A program made the position numbers and the translations under genes. This document shows, piece after piece, positions 1 to 10,435 of a stretch of 64,000 nucleotides of DNA (its first letter is position 1; the number at the start of each line of letters is the position of its first letter). Where the stretch lies: NCBI GenBank assembly GCA_033439765.1, contig JAULSN010000006.1, positions 2,108,001-2,172,000 on the forward strand, in the 5' to 3' direction. Source of the DNA: Lasiosphaeria ovina (Eukaryota; Ascomycota; Sordariomycetes; Sordariales; Lasiosphaeriaceae). The notes beneath the pieces are model-generated. The model worked only from the letters and a program-made list of their open reading frames with translations, was not told the origin of the DNA and did no database searches.

Positions 1-402
1 CAATTGCACGTTAACCTTACCAGTAATGTACAGATAAGGTTATTCCGAACCGCCCAGGACACGGAAAAAGTGACATGTACGTTAGGGATCGACTATATAA
101 CGAGGTGCGCTGGCTGTGGCGGGGCGTCAAGACGACCTTCGGCGCGCTTGGTCCTAAGGTGTGTCGCGGCTCTGGTGGTTTAGTCACGTGCAGAACTCGC
201 TGAGGCGCTTTGGTAGTTTGTCCACGTGTCCTATATCTGTGTTCGACCGCTGGGAGACGCTAAGGCTGGGCACGTGTTCCACCCGCCTAAAGCGTGACAG
301 TAATTTCATTGAGAGATGTACGGATACAGGCGGGCATATATGCCCTGATTTCGCATCCCTCTTTCAGCGAAGTAGCTGGAATTAGATTTGAGCGTACCTA
401 TA

Positions 403-499
403 TACACTCTGGTCGAGCGGGTAAGGAACTGTTACGAGTTACCGTTCAAGATGACCCTTCGCTTAGTAGTAGGCCCAGGTTCGAGCCTGGGTTCCGCCA
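403..499 (+). other. tRNA-like remnant (pol III A and B box)
   Basis: TGGTCGAGCGG at 410-420 fits an A box (tRNA D arm), and GGTTCGAGCCT at 478-488 fits a B box (T arm). A T tract at about 502-510 follows, like a pol III terminator. The T arm is imperfect: one base seems missing from the loop or stem. The 5' end does not pair with the expected 3' acceptor (TTCCGCC). This is therefore probably a decayed tRNA or the head of a tRNA-derived SINE, not a working tRNA. The A-B spacing would suit a class II (Leu/Ser) or intron-containing tRNA. Confidence 0.3.
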
Positions 500-991
500 T
501 CATTTTTTTTATAAATTTTTATTCCGTTACGGTTTCTTTCTTCTTCTAACCTCAATTACTACTCTTGAATGGCGGCAGTCTTACGATATGAGACACAGTG
601 GAGCTCACATGTCCGCGGTTTCTAGCGTAGTTAATCGCTTGATGCGCCGAATAACCTTCCGAGGTTAATGGGACTAGATTCAGTCAAGAAAATGAAAGTC
701 GGCTTGCTCTACAATGGCAGTCTGGTATTAGATTACCGAGTTTCCGGAGTGAAATCATCACAGTTCACCTGCTCACTCCGTCTCATTCGCACACGCATTT
801 CGCGTATCCACTATGTCTAATATAGCGGGCAACTCTTCGTTCCAACTTGAGAGACAGGCGAGCTCGGCATCACTGCGGCAAGATCAAGTTGCCTGTGAGC
901 TGTGGCCATATTAAATGTGTCCACAATGTCTTAAGGACGCGTGGTTGTGCCACGCTGGTCTAGACGGGTCTGGCCGCCCTTAAGCTTATCC

Positions 992-1038
992 CCACTGGTT
1001 TCCATCTGGCATTATGCCAACATCACAGAAACCAGTGG
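992..1038. repeat. 11-bp perfect inverted repeat (hairpin)
   Basis: CCACTGGTTTC at 992-1002 and GAAACCAGTGG at 1028-1038 are exact reverse complements around a 25-nt spacer. No gene lies nearby. It could be the end of a small decayed element or chance. Confidence 0.45.
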
Positions 1039-2841
1039 AGTCGTCAATCCAAATTTTAAACAATAATTAATGATGCCAGCGGCCGTACGAACGATAAGGC
1101 ATAATTAACAACCTGGAGATTTGAGTCACTGCGATATCGCCACGCGGAAGCTGCTTATCTTTTGCTCGATATTGCAACAGAAGATTTCACGGTATAAAAT
1201 GGGGCGTTATTATATAAGCGTGCCAACTTGTCGTTGGGATAGCCATAAGATCAGCGGCCGAGCGGCCCGACCAAAAAATAAGGCGGGCGGTTGGGAGGCC
1301 CAGAACGTGGCGGCTCGCGGCGGCCAGCAGGGTCCGCTCCTGACTGACAGGGGAGGTTTGATCGCCACCTGTGAACACTTGCAGGTAACGCATGAATGAC
1401 AGACACCAGGCCAACGCAGGGGTTCGGATAAATGGCAACGTGTAGCTGAATAGTTGGACGTGATAGAACGTACCTGCATTTCGCAGAACACCAGGCTCGC
1501 CATTCGTTCTGCAACGTAACTGCTGTGTCTCAGGGCTTCGGTAAGTAAGTCGAAGTGTTGGATGGAGTGCTGTGGGGCCCGAGGGCGGGGAAGGGGTTAA
1601 GAAACTCGAACTGCAATAGACAACTCTAGACTCCAACCCAACACGGAGAAGGGATGTTTATTTCCTGTTTTGAACTGCGGATAAAGACAAAGCCACGAGA
1701 CGCGGCGTCGATGATGAGGCAGAGACTCCTGAGGAGAGCTATCGGCGCTGCATTTCCGTTGTCTGATGGACTCAGCGGAGGTTCTCACCATAGTGCGACG
1801 AATGGAAAGAGGGCAACGTGACAATAGAGTTGGACAGTTCCTGAGTAGGTTGGCCGAGGTCGCACAACCAAGTCACCAACGACCGCGTCAAAGACAAACA
1901 AGGTCCAGAAAAGGGGACCAAGATGAGAAATAGGAGTCGACAATATACGTGAAGCAATGTCGAGATGAATGCTGGGCTGCGCCTCGCCGAGCTTACATGT
2001 GGTCCCAGGGATGGGGCACGGAGGCGGGGGACCAGCTCCTTCAGCGGTGACCCCTATTGCTGTTAAAAAGTTTGTACAGCCTTGCTGGCGTGGGTGCGAC
2101 TCAGCGTGTGATCTGGCCGGTAAATATGGTTTAGAGTGGCCACGGCGATGTGAAGAAGGCATAGCGAATAGAATCTGGCAGGCATCCCGCAGCCACAGCC
2201 TCCGTGCGTAGAGGCCCGTGTTTGACGTGGACGTCGCACGGCAGACAGAGACAAGCAGGCTGTTTGGCGGGCGCAGAAGCACCGAGGAACTCTGTGGGAA
2301 AACGTGCCGAACGGGTGCAGCGCCTCACAGCGAGCCAAATTTCCCGAGCCCTAGGGAATTCCTGCCCCTTCGCCTAGGGTTGCAAGTCGGGCCACTGCGC
2401 ATTTCATGCTTGACGCCGGCGAATATGCCTGCTGGAGACACTTGTGGCGATCTCGAATCGATTGGCGCGGGGGGCCGTATTGCGGGCAGCAGCAGGGGTC
2501 ACCGGGAAGCGGCACGGGGAATACAGCCACACACGAAGGACGACAGGCCTGCAAGGAACAGAACCTCAAACTAGTGTAGCGTGCTTTACAGTGGAGGCCC
2601 CTCCCGCCGTGGGGCTCTGGAAAGCAGAAGGGATGAGAGAATGGCGCCAAAATCGGCCAAGGCACGCGGCTGGTTCGACGAAGCCTGACCCACCGACTCG
2701 TTTTGAAACACGAGGCTTCTGCAACGGGGTAAGCTTCCCGCCGAAGTCGTCCCTTTCCAGAACCCACCGACTGGATCCTATGGCAGGAGCTGGATTCAGC
2801 TCAGGTCATTGTCGCATGTTCCTGCCTAGGTAATTCTCGGA

Positions 2842-2871
2842 ATGCAGATGCAGATGCAGATGCAGATGCAG
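2842..2871. repeat. ATGCAG hexanucleotide microsatellite
   Basis: Five uninterrupted copies of ATGCAG. They lie in DNA without a supported gene. A simple-sequence repeat, likely polymorphic in length. Confidence 0.9.
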
Positions 2872-4710
2872 CTGAAGGGAGACGTGGATGCAGCACGAAG
2901 GCTCAAGCAATGCTATTTCGAGAAAAAGTCTGTTCTCTCGAAAAATGTATGGCGGAAGGGCGCCACTTCCAGTTATGGATGGCCATGGCCCAAGCGCCTT
3001 CCTCGCACAGAGCGCGATCGCGATCAGCCCCGCTGGGGGGCTTGCTTTGCCAAGCACGACCTCGACGATTCGATCGTCGACCTCGTCCCGTTCCAACGCA
3101 GCTGGGCAGACATCACCATGACCGGAAATCGCATCGATTTGCCCCAGCCAGCTTTCCGTCCTCAATGCCCGCTCCTCGAATTTACCTGTCTGGCAGTGCA
3201 TCTACACGCAGCCGCTTGGCACCCGCCTATGACAACACGTATGACGGCCTGTGAACGTGTCGCTTGATCGGCGCATGCATTGACGAACCCCTGATTTGGG
3301 TTGCTGAATTGGGTGCGTACGGCCCCGGTCTCTCTCGACCAGACCCTCGCTTTCGTCCGATGCTCTCCCCCTTTCGTGCCTGTACGGGACTGTCCCCAAG
3401 GCACAGTTCCCAGTTTCCCAGTCAGGCGACTGGTTTTTCCTCGCGCCCAAGTTTGCGTGGGCCAAACCAGGACTTGGCTTCTGGTGTCGCTAGCTCTGTT
3501 TGAGCCTCTCGTGCTCCCAGCCAATTGCGCAGCCGGTGAACCCCGTGTTTCTGCACCTTTTCTCGGTTCCCGCCGAACAAGTCCCGACTGTCGAAATGGA
3601 AATATTGCTGGAATGCGAAGACGTCAGGGATCATCGGCTCGCACTGATTCACGGCGCGGCCACCCTAGAGTCATCCTTTTGCCTTCCCTCTCCCATCTCC
3701 CAGCGGCGGTGGCGGCGTAGTGCAGGGTGCCGGGGAGTTTCTCGATGCCTACCAGATAGTGCACACCACGCTCGCACATACGAGAGCCTATCGCATTTGT
3801 ACGGATCGTGTTCGCATATGGGAAGCTAATAATAATGGACGGAGTCAGGTACCTCGTTACACGGCGGCATGTCCCTGCGCAAGCTTGGGCTTCCCCACAT
3901 GGAAGCTCCCTCCACTACATGCACCATTGAGCCAGAACCCTGCGAGGCGGTTATCGCCCGCCACCACAGTGACCACACCCCTCGCCAATCTTCGCTTGAA
4001 ACTATGCAAGAAGAAACATGGCCAGCGAGGGAAACAAGTGCGGAGACGGGAGAGGCGCCGGACGGTCCCATGCCCATGGGTGCCCAGGACGGGCGTGAGA
4101 GTCACATTATAAGGTCCGGGGCATCCCACCCCTTCTGCACCTCGGAGAAGCTTTCCCACCACCTCCATCGGCTCCCTTTTGGCCGGCCCTCACTCCTTTG
4201 CTCACATTATTCTTCTTTCAGCACTCCTTTCTTACCTCCGGTCTTGACTGACCGTCAGAGTTCTTGCTCAAAAGCTTTACCAAGGTACGTTTGTTCTGGT
4301 AGCCCCCCTGCATATGTGCCCCTGAGGAACACCACTTGCGCTGCTTTCCTATTTGGGCGCGGGCTCAGTGCTTGATAGCCTCAAGTGAGGTGGGTACTCT
4401 TTGTGCGCCAGAGCCAATAATATTGCAGCATTTTTACCCTTTGCTATTGTCGCCTATTGTTCTGGGTCACAATGCGCGCTGTCAAGCGCAGAGCGTCAGA
4501 CAATAGGGACATCGACAATACCATTTTCGACAATGTAGATGTCGCGTCAATTGTTCGCGTGTACTGGTTTTGTCTATTTATTACAAACCACCAACGCTCC
4601 TTCTTCTTGCCATCCCCCTCTCATAACGCATCCTGCGTGTCACACTTCCCAGAAATACCGCGCAAGCTGCGAACCCAAACAGACAAAGCCTGTTGAAACG
4701 AACTCAAAAC

Positions 4711-4720
4711 TATTTATATA
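4711..4720 (+). promoter_or_regulatory. TATA-like box upstream of the GH55 gene
   Basis: TATTTATATA lies about 108 bp before the ATG of the glucanase gene. It is followed by a C/T- and A-rich leader typical of fungal 5' untranslated regions. Position and sequence support a core promoter; no other evidence is available. Confidence 0.5.
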
Positions 4721-4827
4721 GCTCGTCTTGCGCCCACCAGCCGAGCTAACGCAACTTCTACAGTCTCCAAACCTTCTCGGAACATCCTCACCACAAAAGG
4801 CCATCAGCAAATAGCTGGTACTACATC

Positions 4828-7167
4828 ATGATGGGCCTTTCAACAATTCTCACCTTTTTCCTTTTGGCTTTTCGCCTCCTTTCGCCAGCCCTCGCAGCTC
4901 CATCACCAAGGGCGGCTTCGGGCTACTGGTTGGCCGATATCCAGCGCCAGGGCACGGTAGCATTTGGCGACGCGAGTTACAAGGTCTTCCGCAATGTGTT
5001 GGATTATGGGGCTAAGGGTGATGGCGCTACCGACGATACGGAGGCAATCAACGCAGCCATTGCCGACGGCAAGCGATGCGGCGAGGGCTGCTCGTCTAGC
5101 ACGACAACTCCTGCCCTCGTCTACTTCCCTCCCGGTACCTACCTCGTCAGCAAGCCCATCGTCCAACTCTATTACACCCAGCTCGTGGGAGATGCGGTCA
5201 GCCCGCCGACCCTGAAGGCAGCAGCCAGCTTCGCCGGCATGGCGGTTATCGACGCCGACCCATACGACGACCAGGGCAACAACTTCTGGGTCAACCAGAA
5301 CAACTTCTTCCGCCAGATTCGCAACTTTGTCATCGACTTGACTGCTATGCCCGTCACATCCGGCGCTGGCATTCACTGGCAAGTCGCGCAAGCCACCAGC
5401 CTGCAAAACATTGTCTTCAATATGCGCACTGATGGCGGTGACACCAACGGGCAGCAAGGCATTTTCATGGACAACGGATCTGGTGGTTTCATGACGGACC
5501 TGACCTTCAACGGCGGCAAATACGGTGCATTCTTTGGCAACCAGCAATTCACGACTCGCAACCTGACATTCAACAACTGCCAAACCGCCATCTTCATGAA
5601 CTGGAACTGGGCATGGACCTTCCAGGACGTCAAGATTAACAACTGCGCGGTTGGAATCGACATGTCGAACGGCGGCAGCACTGGCCAGACGGTGGGCTCG
5701 GTCTTGGTTGTCGACAGCGTCTTTACTGGCACGCCGGTCGGCATCAAGACTGCCTACGATCCTTCGCTGCCCCAGACCAACGGCACCCTCATTCTCGACA
5801 ACGTTGATATGACGGGCGCTACCCAGGCTGTTTGGAGCAACGCCACTGGCGCGGTCATCCTCCCGGGCGCGCAGAAGGTCGAGTTCTTTGTCCAGGGCCG
5901 CACCTATGGTGGGGCGTCTGGGACTGCCGGCAAAGCTGTACAGAGCCCTCAGACTGCTGTCAAGAAGCCTGCATCCCTCCTGGACTCGGCTTCTGGCAAG
6001 GTCTTTACGCGCACCAAGCCCCAGTACGAGAACCTGCCTTCCACTGCTTTCTTGAGCGTCAAGTCCAACGGTGCCAAGGGTGACGGCGTCACCGACGACA
6101 CGGATGCCATCCAAGCCATCTTTGACAAGGCCACTCCTGACCAGGTTGTGTACTTTGACCACGGCGCCTATCTTGTCACCAAGACCGTCAAGGTTCCCAA
6201 GGACATCAAGATCACTGGCGAGATCTGGCCGCTCATCCTGGCTGGTGGCGACAGCTCCTTCAAGGACCAGGCCAACCCGCAGCCCGTCTTCCAGGTCGGA
6301 CAGCCAGGCGACAAGGGCGCTGTCGAGATTTCGGAGCTCATATTCGGAACCGCAGGCCCGCAGCCGGGAGCGATCATGATGGAGTGGAACGTGGCTGGCA
6401 CGAGCCAAGGCGCCGCCGGTCTGTGGGACGTGCACACTCGCATCGGCGGATATGCTGGCACACAGCTGCAGCTAGAGCAGTGCGCCAAGAACCCCAACGT
6501 CACCAACCCGGTCAACCCCAACTGCTTCGGATCCTTCCTGATGCTGCACATCACAACGACGGGCAGCGCTTATCTCGAGAACACCTGGTTCTGGGTTGCC
6601 GACCACGATCTCGAGCCTGCGGCCAACAACCAGCAGATCGATGTCTTCAACGGCCGCGGTGTCCTGATCGAGGGCCAGGGGCCCGTCTGGGGCTTCGGCA
6701 CAGCATCTGAGCACTCGGTCCTCTACAACTACCAGTTCAGCGATGCGTCGGAGGTCTACCTGGCCCTGATCCAGACCGAGACGCCCTACTTCCAAGGCAA
6801 CCCGGTCTCCGTGTCGCCCTTCACCAAGAACGACAAGTTCGACGATCCCGACTTTGCCGCTTCGTGCCCCAGCGGCACGGACGGCGGCTGCGAGCGGTCG
6901 TGGGGCGTGCGCGCTGTCAACTCCAAGGACATCTTCATCTACGGCGCCGGCCTGTACTCGTTCTTCGACAACTACGACCAGACGTGCCTGGAGACCGAGT
7001 CCTGCCAGACGAACATGGTCTCGCTCGAGGACAGCGCGGTCCACTTCTTTGGGCTCAGCACCAAGGCGAGCGTGAACATGCTCACGGTTAACGGCCAGAG
7101 CGCGGCGCTCGACAGCGACAACCGCAACAACTTCTGCGCCACGCTCGCCTTTTTCACCTCTACATAG
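4828..7167 (+). CDS. Secreted GH55 exo-beta-1,3-glucanase
   Basis: Single-exon gene of 779 aa, about the usual length for fungal GH55 enzymes, which release glucose from beta-1,3-glucan (cell-wall remodelling, mycoparasitism, laminarin use). It begins with two Met codons (4828 and 4831) and a hydrophobic signal peptide of about 23 residues ending in ALAA. Two pectate-lyase-like right-handed beta-helix halves follow, each opening with the hallmark motif: YGAKGDGATDDTEAI near residue 59 and NGAKGDGVTDDTDAI near 413. A TASEH motif near residue 630, typical of the GH55 catalytic region, is present. Several Asn-X-Ser/Thr sites fit a secreted glycoprotein. A TATA-like box precedes it. A long antisense open frame over the gene is only a GC shadow. 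Family assignment is firm; exact substrate range is inferred. Confidence 0.93.
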   Translation: MMGLSTILTFFLLAFRLLSPALAAPSPRAASGYWLADIQRQGTVAFGDASYKVFRNVLDYGAKGDGATDDTEAINAAIADGKRCGEGCSSSTTTPALVYFPPGTYLVSKPIVQLYYTQLVGDAVSPPTLKAAASFAGMAVIDADPYDDQGNNFWVNQNNFFRQIRNFVIDLTAMPVTSGAGIHWQVAQATSLQNIVFNMRTDGGDTNGQQGIFMDNGSGGFMTDLTFNGGKYGAFFGNQQFTTRNLTFNNCQTAIFMNWNWAWTFQDVKINNCAVGIDMSNGGSTGQTVGSVLVVDSVFTGTPVGIKTAYDPSLPQTNGTLILDNVDMTGATQAVWSNATGAVILPGAQKVEFFVQGRTYGGASGTAGKAVQSPQTAVKKPASLLDSASGKVFTRTKPQYENLPSTAFLSVKSNGAKGDGVTDDTDAIQAIFDKATPDQVVYFDHGAYLVTKTVKVPKDIKITGEIWPLILAGGDSSFKDQANPQPVFQVGQPGDKGAVEISELIFGTAGPQPGAIMMEWNVAGTSQGAAGLWDVHTRIGGYAGTQLQLEQCAKNPNVTNPVNPNCFGSFLMLHITTTGSAYLENTWFWVADHDLEPAANNQQIDVFNGRGVLIEGQGPVWGFGTASEHSVLYNYQFSDASEVYLALIQTETPYFQGNPVSVSPFTKNDKFDDPDFAASCPSGTDGGCERSWGVRAVNSKDIFIYGAGLYSFFDNYDQTCLETESCQTNMVSLEDSAVHFFGLSTKASVNMLTVNGQSAALDSDNRNNFCATLAFFTST

Positions 7168-8471
7168 GCCGACCGAGGATCCCCGCCAACATCATCATTT
7201 AGTTCTTCATTTATGTCTTCCCTTCTTTAACATGGTTATTGCGTTGAAGCGACGCCAGTGTGGTTTTGACACGGGCGACTTTACCTTCACACAGGTAGTT
7301 TTTTTTTTTCCTCTTGCTTTCTTCATTCGTGCTTATATTCGGATTTGTATTTTACTTCTTACTCTTGGCCCAAGCGGCATTTATCCGGGTGGTTTTTTGT
7401 GACTTTTGGGATACTGGCGTTACTGGATACCAAATGGGTGGTGGATTAGATCTTTGGTGGTGGTGGCTGGCGGCGGCGAGACGCGGGGCGGCAAGGCAAG
7501 GCAAGGCAACAAAATACCATTCATCCATACATCGGCATGGACATAGATATTCCTAGGTAACTAGCTGGCAACAAAAGGCATCCTGATGCCAGCGGCGGCT
7601 GCGATGAGCCGGCAGCAAAAGAGAATACATATTTTCCTCTTTTCCGATATGATGATGTTGGAGTTTTCAGTGAAGTGATGCACCAGCGATTTTCCTTTTA
7701 GTGTTAAATGCCCCGCGGATGAAGAGCTGAGGCGGACTGGGGCCGCTAAAGAGAGCCGAGGCGGTTTTAGTCAGCAGCCACTGTCCAATCCCTGGATGTT
7801 TGCTAGCGGGGAACCTTTAAAGATCGGAAAGACGCCGATATCATACCGCTCATACTAAAGTTCTTTTGCCGAGCGAGGTAATAACTATTAAAAGCATCTT
7901 GAAAGACGCTCGGAGGCCCTTTTTTTGTCCTGGAAATACCTTTGAAAGACTTTTACTGGCCGGTTTTAATGCGATGATCTGGTCCTCTTTCACAGTACCC
8001 CGCTAACAACACATCCCGGGATCGCACTGTATTCTAGACTCAACAGCGGCCACAAGCAAGGCGAATTGGCAACGTCATAGCTCCAGTCCTCCACTTCGTC
8101 GGCGCCTTTTTACCCTCGCTCCAGCAGGGCGACGAAGAAAGAACCTCTGATCACAGAAACAGCAAACTACGATCTCTATCTCTGCGACATTTTCCTTGTT
8201 GGCTGGCATCGCTCTGATCTAAACCACCCCTCATTTTTACCACAGACGGACCTGCTTTGAGAGAGACACCTTCCGCCCCGGTTTCCGACTCGTTGCTGTC
8301 CTGCCGACAAGGGCACGCTGCTTGCTCCGACCAACGCCCCCTGCAACCGACTGCGTTTTCAGCCACCGAGACTCTCACTCCTGCTACACCTTCGTAATCA
8401 GATTGGCACACGATAGACAGCACACGAGCCAAGCCAGTCAAGCCGAGCCGAGACGAAACACAAGACTGGAA
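7168..8471. other. Intergenic, glucanase 3' end to FIT gene leader
   Basis: T-rich runs just after the stop (7300-7313) suit the 3' untranslated region. Around 7490-7509 there is a short AGGCA repeat. From about 8140 the DNA becomes C/T-rich and looks like the 5' leader of the next gene. An open frame continues upstream of the chosen start of that gene, to 8322, but without an ATG-supported conserved extension. No gene seen. Confidence 0.5.
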
Positions 8472-9809
8472 ATGGAAAATTTCGACTCGCCCCCCTCGTC
8501 GGGCACGCGCTCGTCCTCTGGCCGCCGAAAGACGCCCGCGCAGATGGCGCCCTCCCGGACGCACGCGAAGCCGGCAAACAGCCTGACGACGGCAGAGGAC
8601 GTCGCGACGGCCGCCGGAGCCGAGTGGGACGCGTGGTCTTCCCCTCCACCACCACGACCACCACCCGGACGCGAAGCACCACGACAAGGAAGAGGCGGAG
8701 GCGTCAACAACAGCAACAGACCAACCCACCGCCCCCGCAACACACCCTACCTGCCCACGCCGACCGAGCGCGCGCTGCTGGCCGCGTACCCCGTGCTCCT
8801 CGTCTTTGGCGCCGTCTTCTCGCTGCTCTCGCCCGAGACGCGCGCGGCGCCGTACGACGCGGCGCGCCACGCGCACACCCAGGACCCCGCGCTGGCGCCG
8901 TCGTACTTCGCCCGCAAGGACAACGTGTTCAACGTGCTGTTCGTCAAGCGCGGCTGGGCGTGGGTGTCGGCGGCGTTTTTCGCCTTCGTGCTCTCGCACC
9001 CGGCCGTCGCCTCCGCCGCGACGAGGGATAGTAATAACAATAATGGGGGTAATGGGGGAGGGCGGCTGCTGCTGCTGCGCGGCCGCGCCGTGGTGCGCTG
9101 GGCGGCGGTCACGCTGTGGTGGGTGCTCGTCACGCAGTGGTGCTTTGGCGCGCCGCTGATCGACCGCGGGTTCCGGTGGTCGGGCGGCAAGTGCGACGTG
9201 GCGCGCGACGCGGTGCGCGAGGGCGAGGCGGACGCGGGCGATTTCTTCACCGCTGCGGCGTGCAAGGCCTCCGGAGGCAAGTGGAGCGGCGGCCACGACA
9301 TCAGCGGCCACGTGTTCCTGCTGGTGCTGGGCAGCTTCTTCCTCGTGCAGGAGGTCGGCTGGGCCACGGCGCGGTGGGCGCGCGTGCTGGCCGAGGAGCG
9401 GAGCGTGGTCATGCATGACGGCGCGGTCAAGGGCGCGGGTGCGGCTGGTGCTGGGGCGGCTGGGAGGAGAGCTCGCGGGGACGAGACAGGCGAGGCGGGA
9501 GCTGCGCCGCTCGGGCTCGGGCTCGGGTCGCTCGTCGGGTCGCTCGGCCATGGCGGGCGGTTCGCGGCTGCTGTGGTTGGGCTTTGTGTGTGGATGCTGC
9601 TCATGACGGCCATCTACTTCCACACGTGGCTCGAGAAGGTAAGTGCGCTCCGGATCCCCATGGTTCCTGGCTGGTGTGTTGCTCGTGTGCTAACGTCTGT
9701 GGTGCAGCTTACTGGGCTCCTCGTCGCCTTCACTGGGCTGTACCTCATCTACGTCCTCCCACGATGGGTGCCGGCACTGAGGGGGCTGGTCGGGCTCCCG
9801 GGCATCTAA
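8472..9809 (+). CDS. FIT/Scs3-family ER membrane lipid protein
   Basis: Two exons, 8472-9638 and 9708-9809, give 422 aa. FIT (fat-storage-inducing transmembrane; yeast Scs3/Yft2) proteins sit in the ER, act as lipid phosphate phosphatases or acyl-CoA diphosphatases and support lipid-droplet budding. The polar N-terminus (about 85 residues) is followed by several hydrophobic segments. The conserved first motif GHDISGHVFLL places His at residues 275 and 280, and YFHTWLEK places the second catalytic-type His at 384. The intron is 69 nt (GTAAGT, GCTAAC branch, CAG) and has no in-frame stop, so an unspliced frame stays open. Splicing restores the conserved run TWLEK/LTGLLVAFTGLYL, which is strong support. 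Start is the ATG at 8472; upstream frame to 8322 has no better ATG. Gly/Ala-rich insertion near 320-345. Confidence 0.88.
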   Translation: MENFDSPPSSGTRSSSGRRKTPAQMAPSRTHAKPANSLTTAEDVATAAGAEWDAWSSPPPPRPPPGREAPRQGRGGGVNNSNRPTHRPRNTPYLPTPTERALLAAYPVLLVFGAVFSLLSPETRAAPYDAARHAHTQDPALAPSYFARKDNVFNVLFVKRGWAWVSAAFFAFVLSHPAVASAATRDSNNNNGGNGGGRLLLLRGRAVVRWAAVTLWWVLVTQWCFGAPLIDRGFRWSGGKCDVARDAVREGEADAGDFFTAAACKASGGKWSGGHDISGHVFLLVLGSFFLVQEVGWATARWARVLAEERSVVMHDGAVKGAGAAGAGAAGRRARGDETGEAGAAPLGLGLGSLVGSLGHGGRFAAAVVGLCVWMLLMTAIYFHTWLEKVSALRIPMVPGWCVARVLTSVVQLTGLLVAFTGLYLIYVLPRWVPALRGLVGLPGI

Positions 9810-10435
9810 TCACAGCTTCAGACACAGCGTGGAAAGTGGGGAGTTGAACGCGAGACTACTGTACTATATCGTGGCAGAGTACACACACCAGAATACACTT
9901 ACATGGGCTAGACATTCCTTGGGTCTGCTATCTTGGCACTTACTTACCTGGACGCCGACTCCCGTGTCTCCCGGATGGGCAACCCCTGTCACGCAAAGAG
10001 CTCGCTCCGTGACCGGAGACGCGGCTACCTGCCATGGCTCAAACGCTCATGGAGAAGGGGCAGACGGGTAGCTGTCTGGTGATGGTCACCGCCCGCTCTG
10101 CCTTCCATTACCTTTACCTAGCAAGGCGAACAACTTTGAACACCGACGCCAACAACCTGCTTTTCGTTTGCGGATCGTCTTGGCTGGCCGCATTCGCCTA
10201 GCCCACGCATGCCCCGCCGCCTCAAGAAGGGAATCTGTTGACTAAGTAAGGTAAAGTTCCTGTCGGTGATTCGCCGAATTCGCGCAGGATTGTTTGACTA
10301 CCCAGATAGCAGGGTGAGCTGGATCCTCTACATTCATCACGCATTGCCCCGACGGTGCCAGGAATTGCATCCGCAAACTCCCAAATTCCCATAAACCCAC
10401 TGAAGACCGACCACAGAATCTCGCAACCTGAACCA
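9810..10435. other. Intergenic, FIT gene to alpha-galactosidase
   Basis: About 626 bp. It holds the 3' region of the FIT gene and the upstream region of the GH36 gene. The GH36 frame is open back to 10355 but the first ATG is at 10436. I see no other gene or clear promoter box. Confidence 0.5.

Larger units (their letters stand above)
1..4700. other. Gene-free left flank
   Basis: No reading frame here shows a recognisable domain, sustained codon bias or a plausible exon chain. The frames that exist are short, overlap on both strands and mostly lack an ATG. The first 1.1 kb is more AT-rich and could be old repeat DNA. The rest, up to about 4.7 kb, looks like upstream DNA of the glucanase gene that follows. 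Smaller items inside (a tRNA-like remnant, a hairpin and a hexanucleotide repeat) are listed separately. Confidence 0.5.

Noticed and set aside
2842..2871. Regular short repeats as a CRISPR-like array (also 18398, 39487, 49561)
   Set aside because: Simple microsatellites and minisatellites without spacers; the genome is eukaryotic.
4903..6435. 510-codon antisense open frame over the GH55 gene
   Set aside because: Shadow of a highly biased coding strand; no domain, no splice-linked continuation.
8322..8471. N-terminal extension of the FIT protein
   Set aside because: Open frame but no conserved residues; the ATG at 8472 begins a plausible cytosolic tail.
8151..9623. 490-codon antisense open frame over the FIT gene
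   Set aside because: Low-complexity Arg/Pro translation; the plus strand carries conserved FIT motifs and a supported intron.
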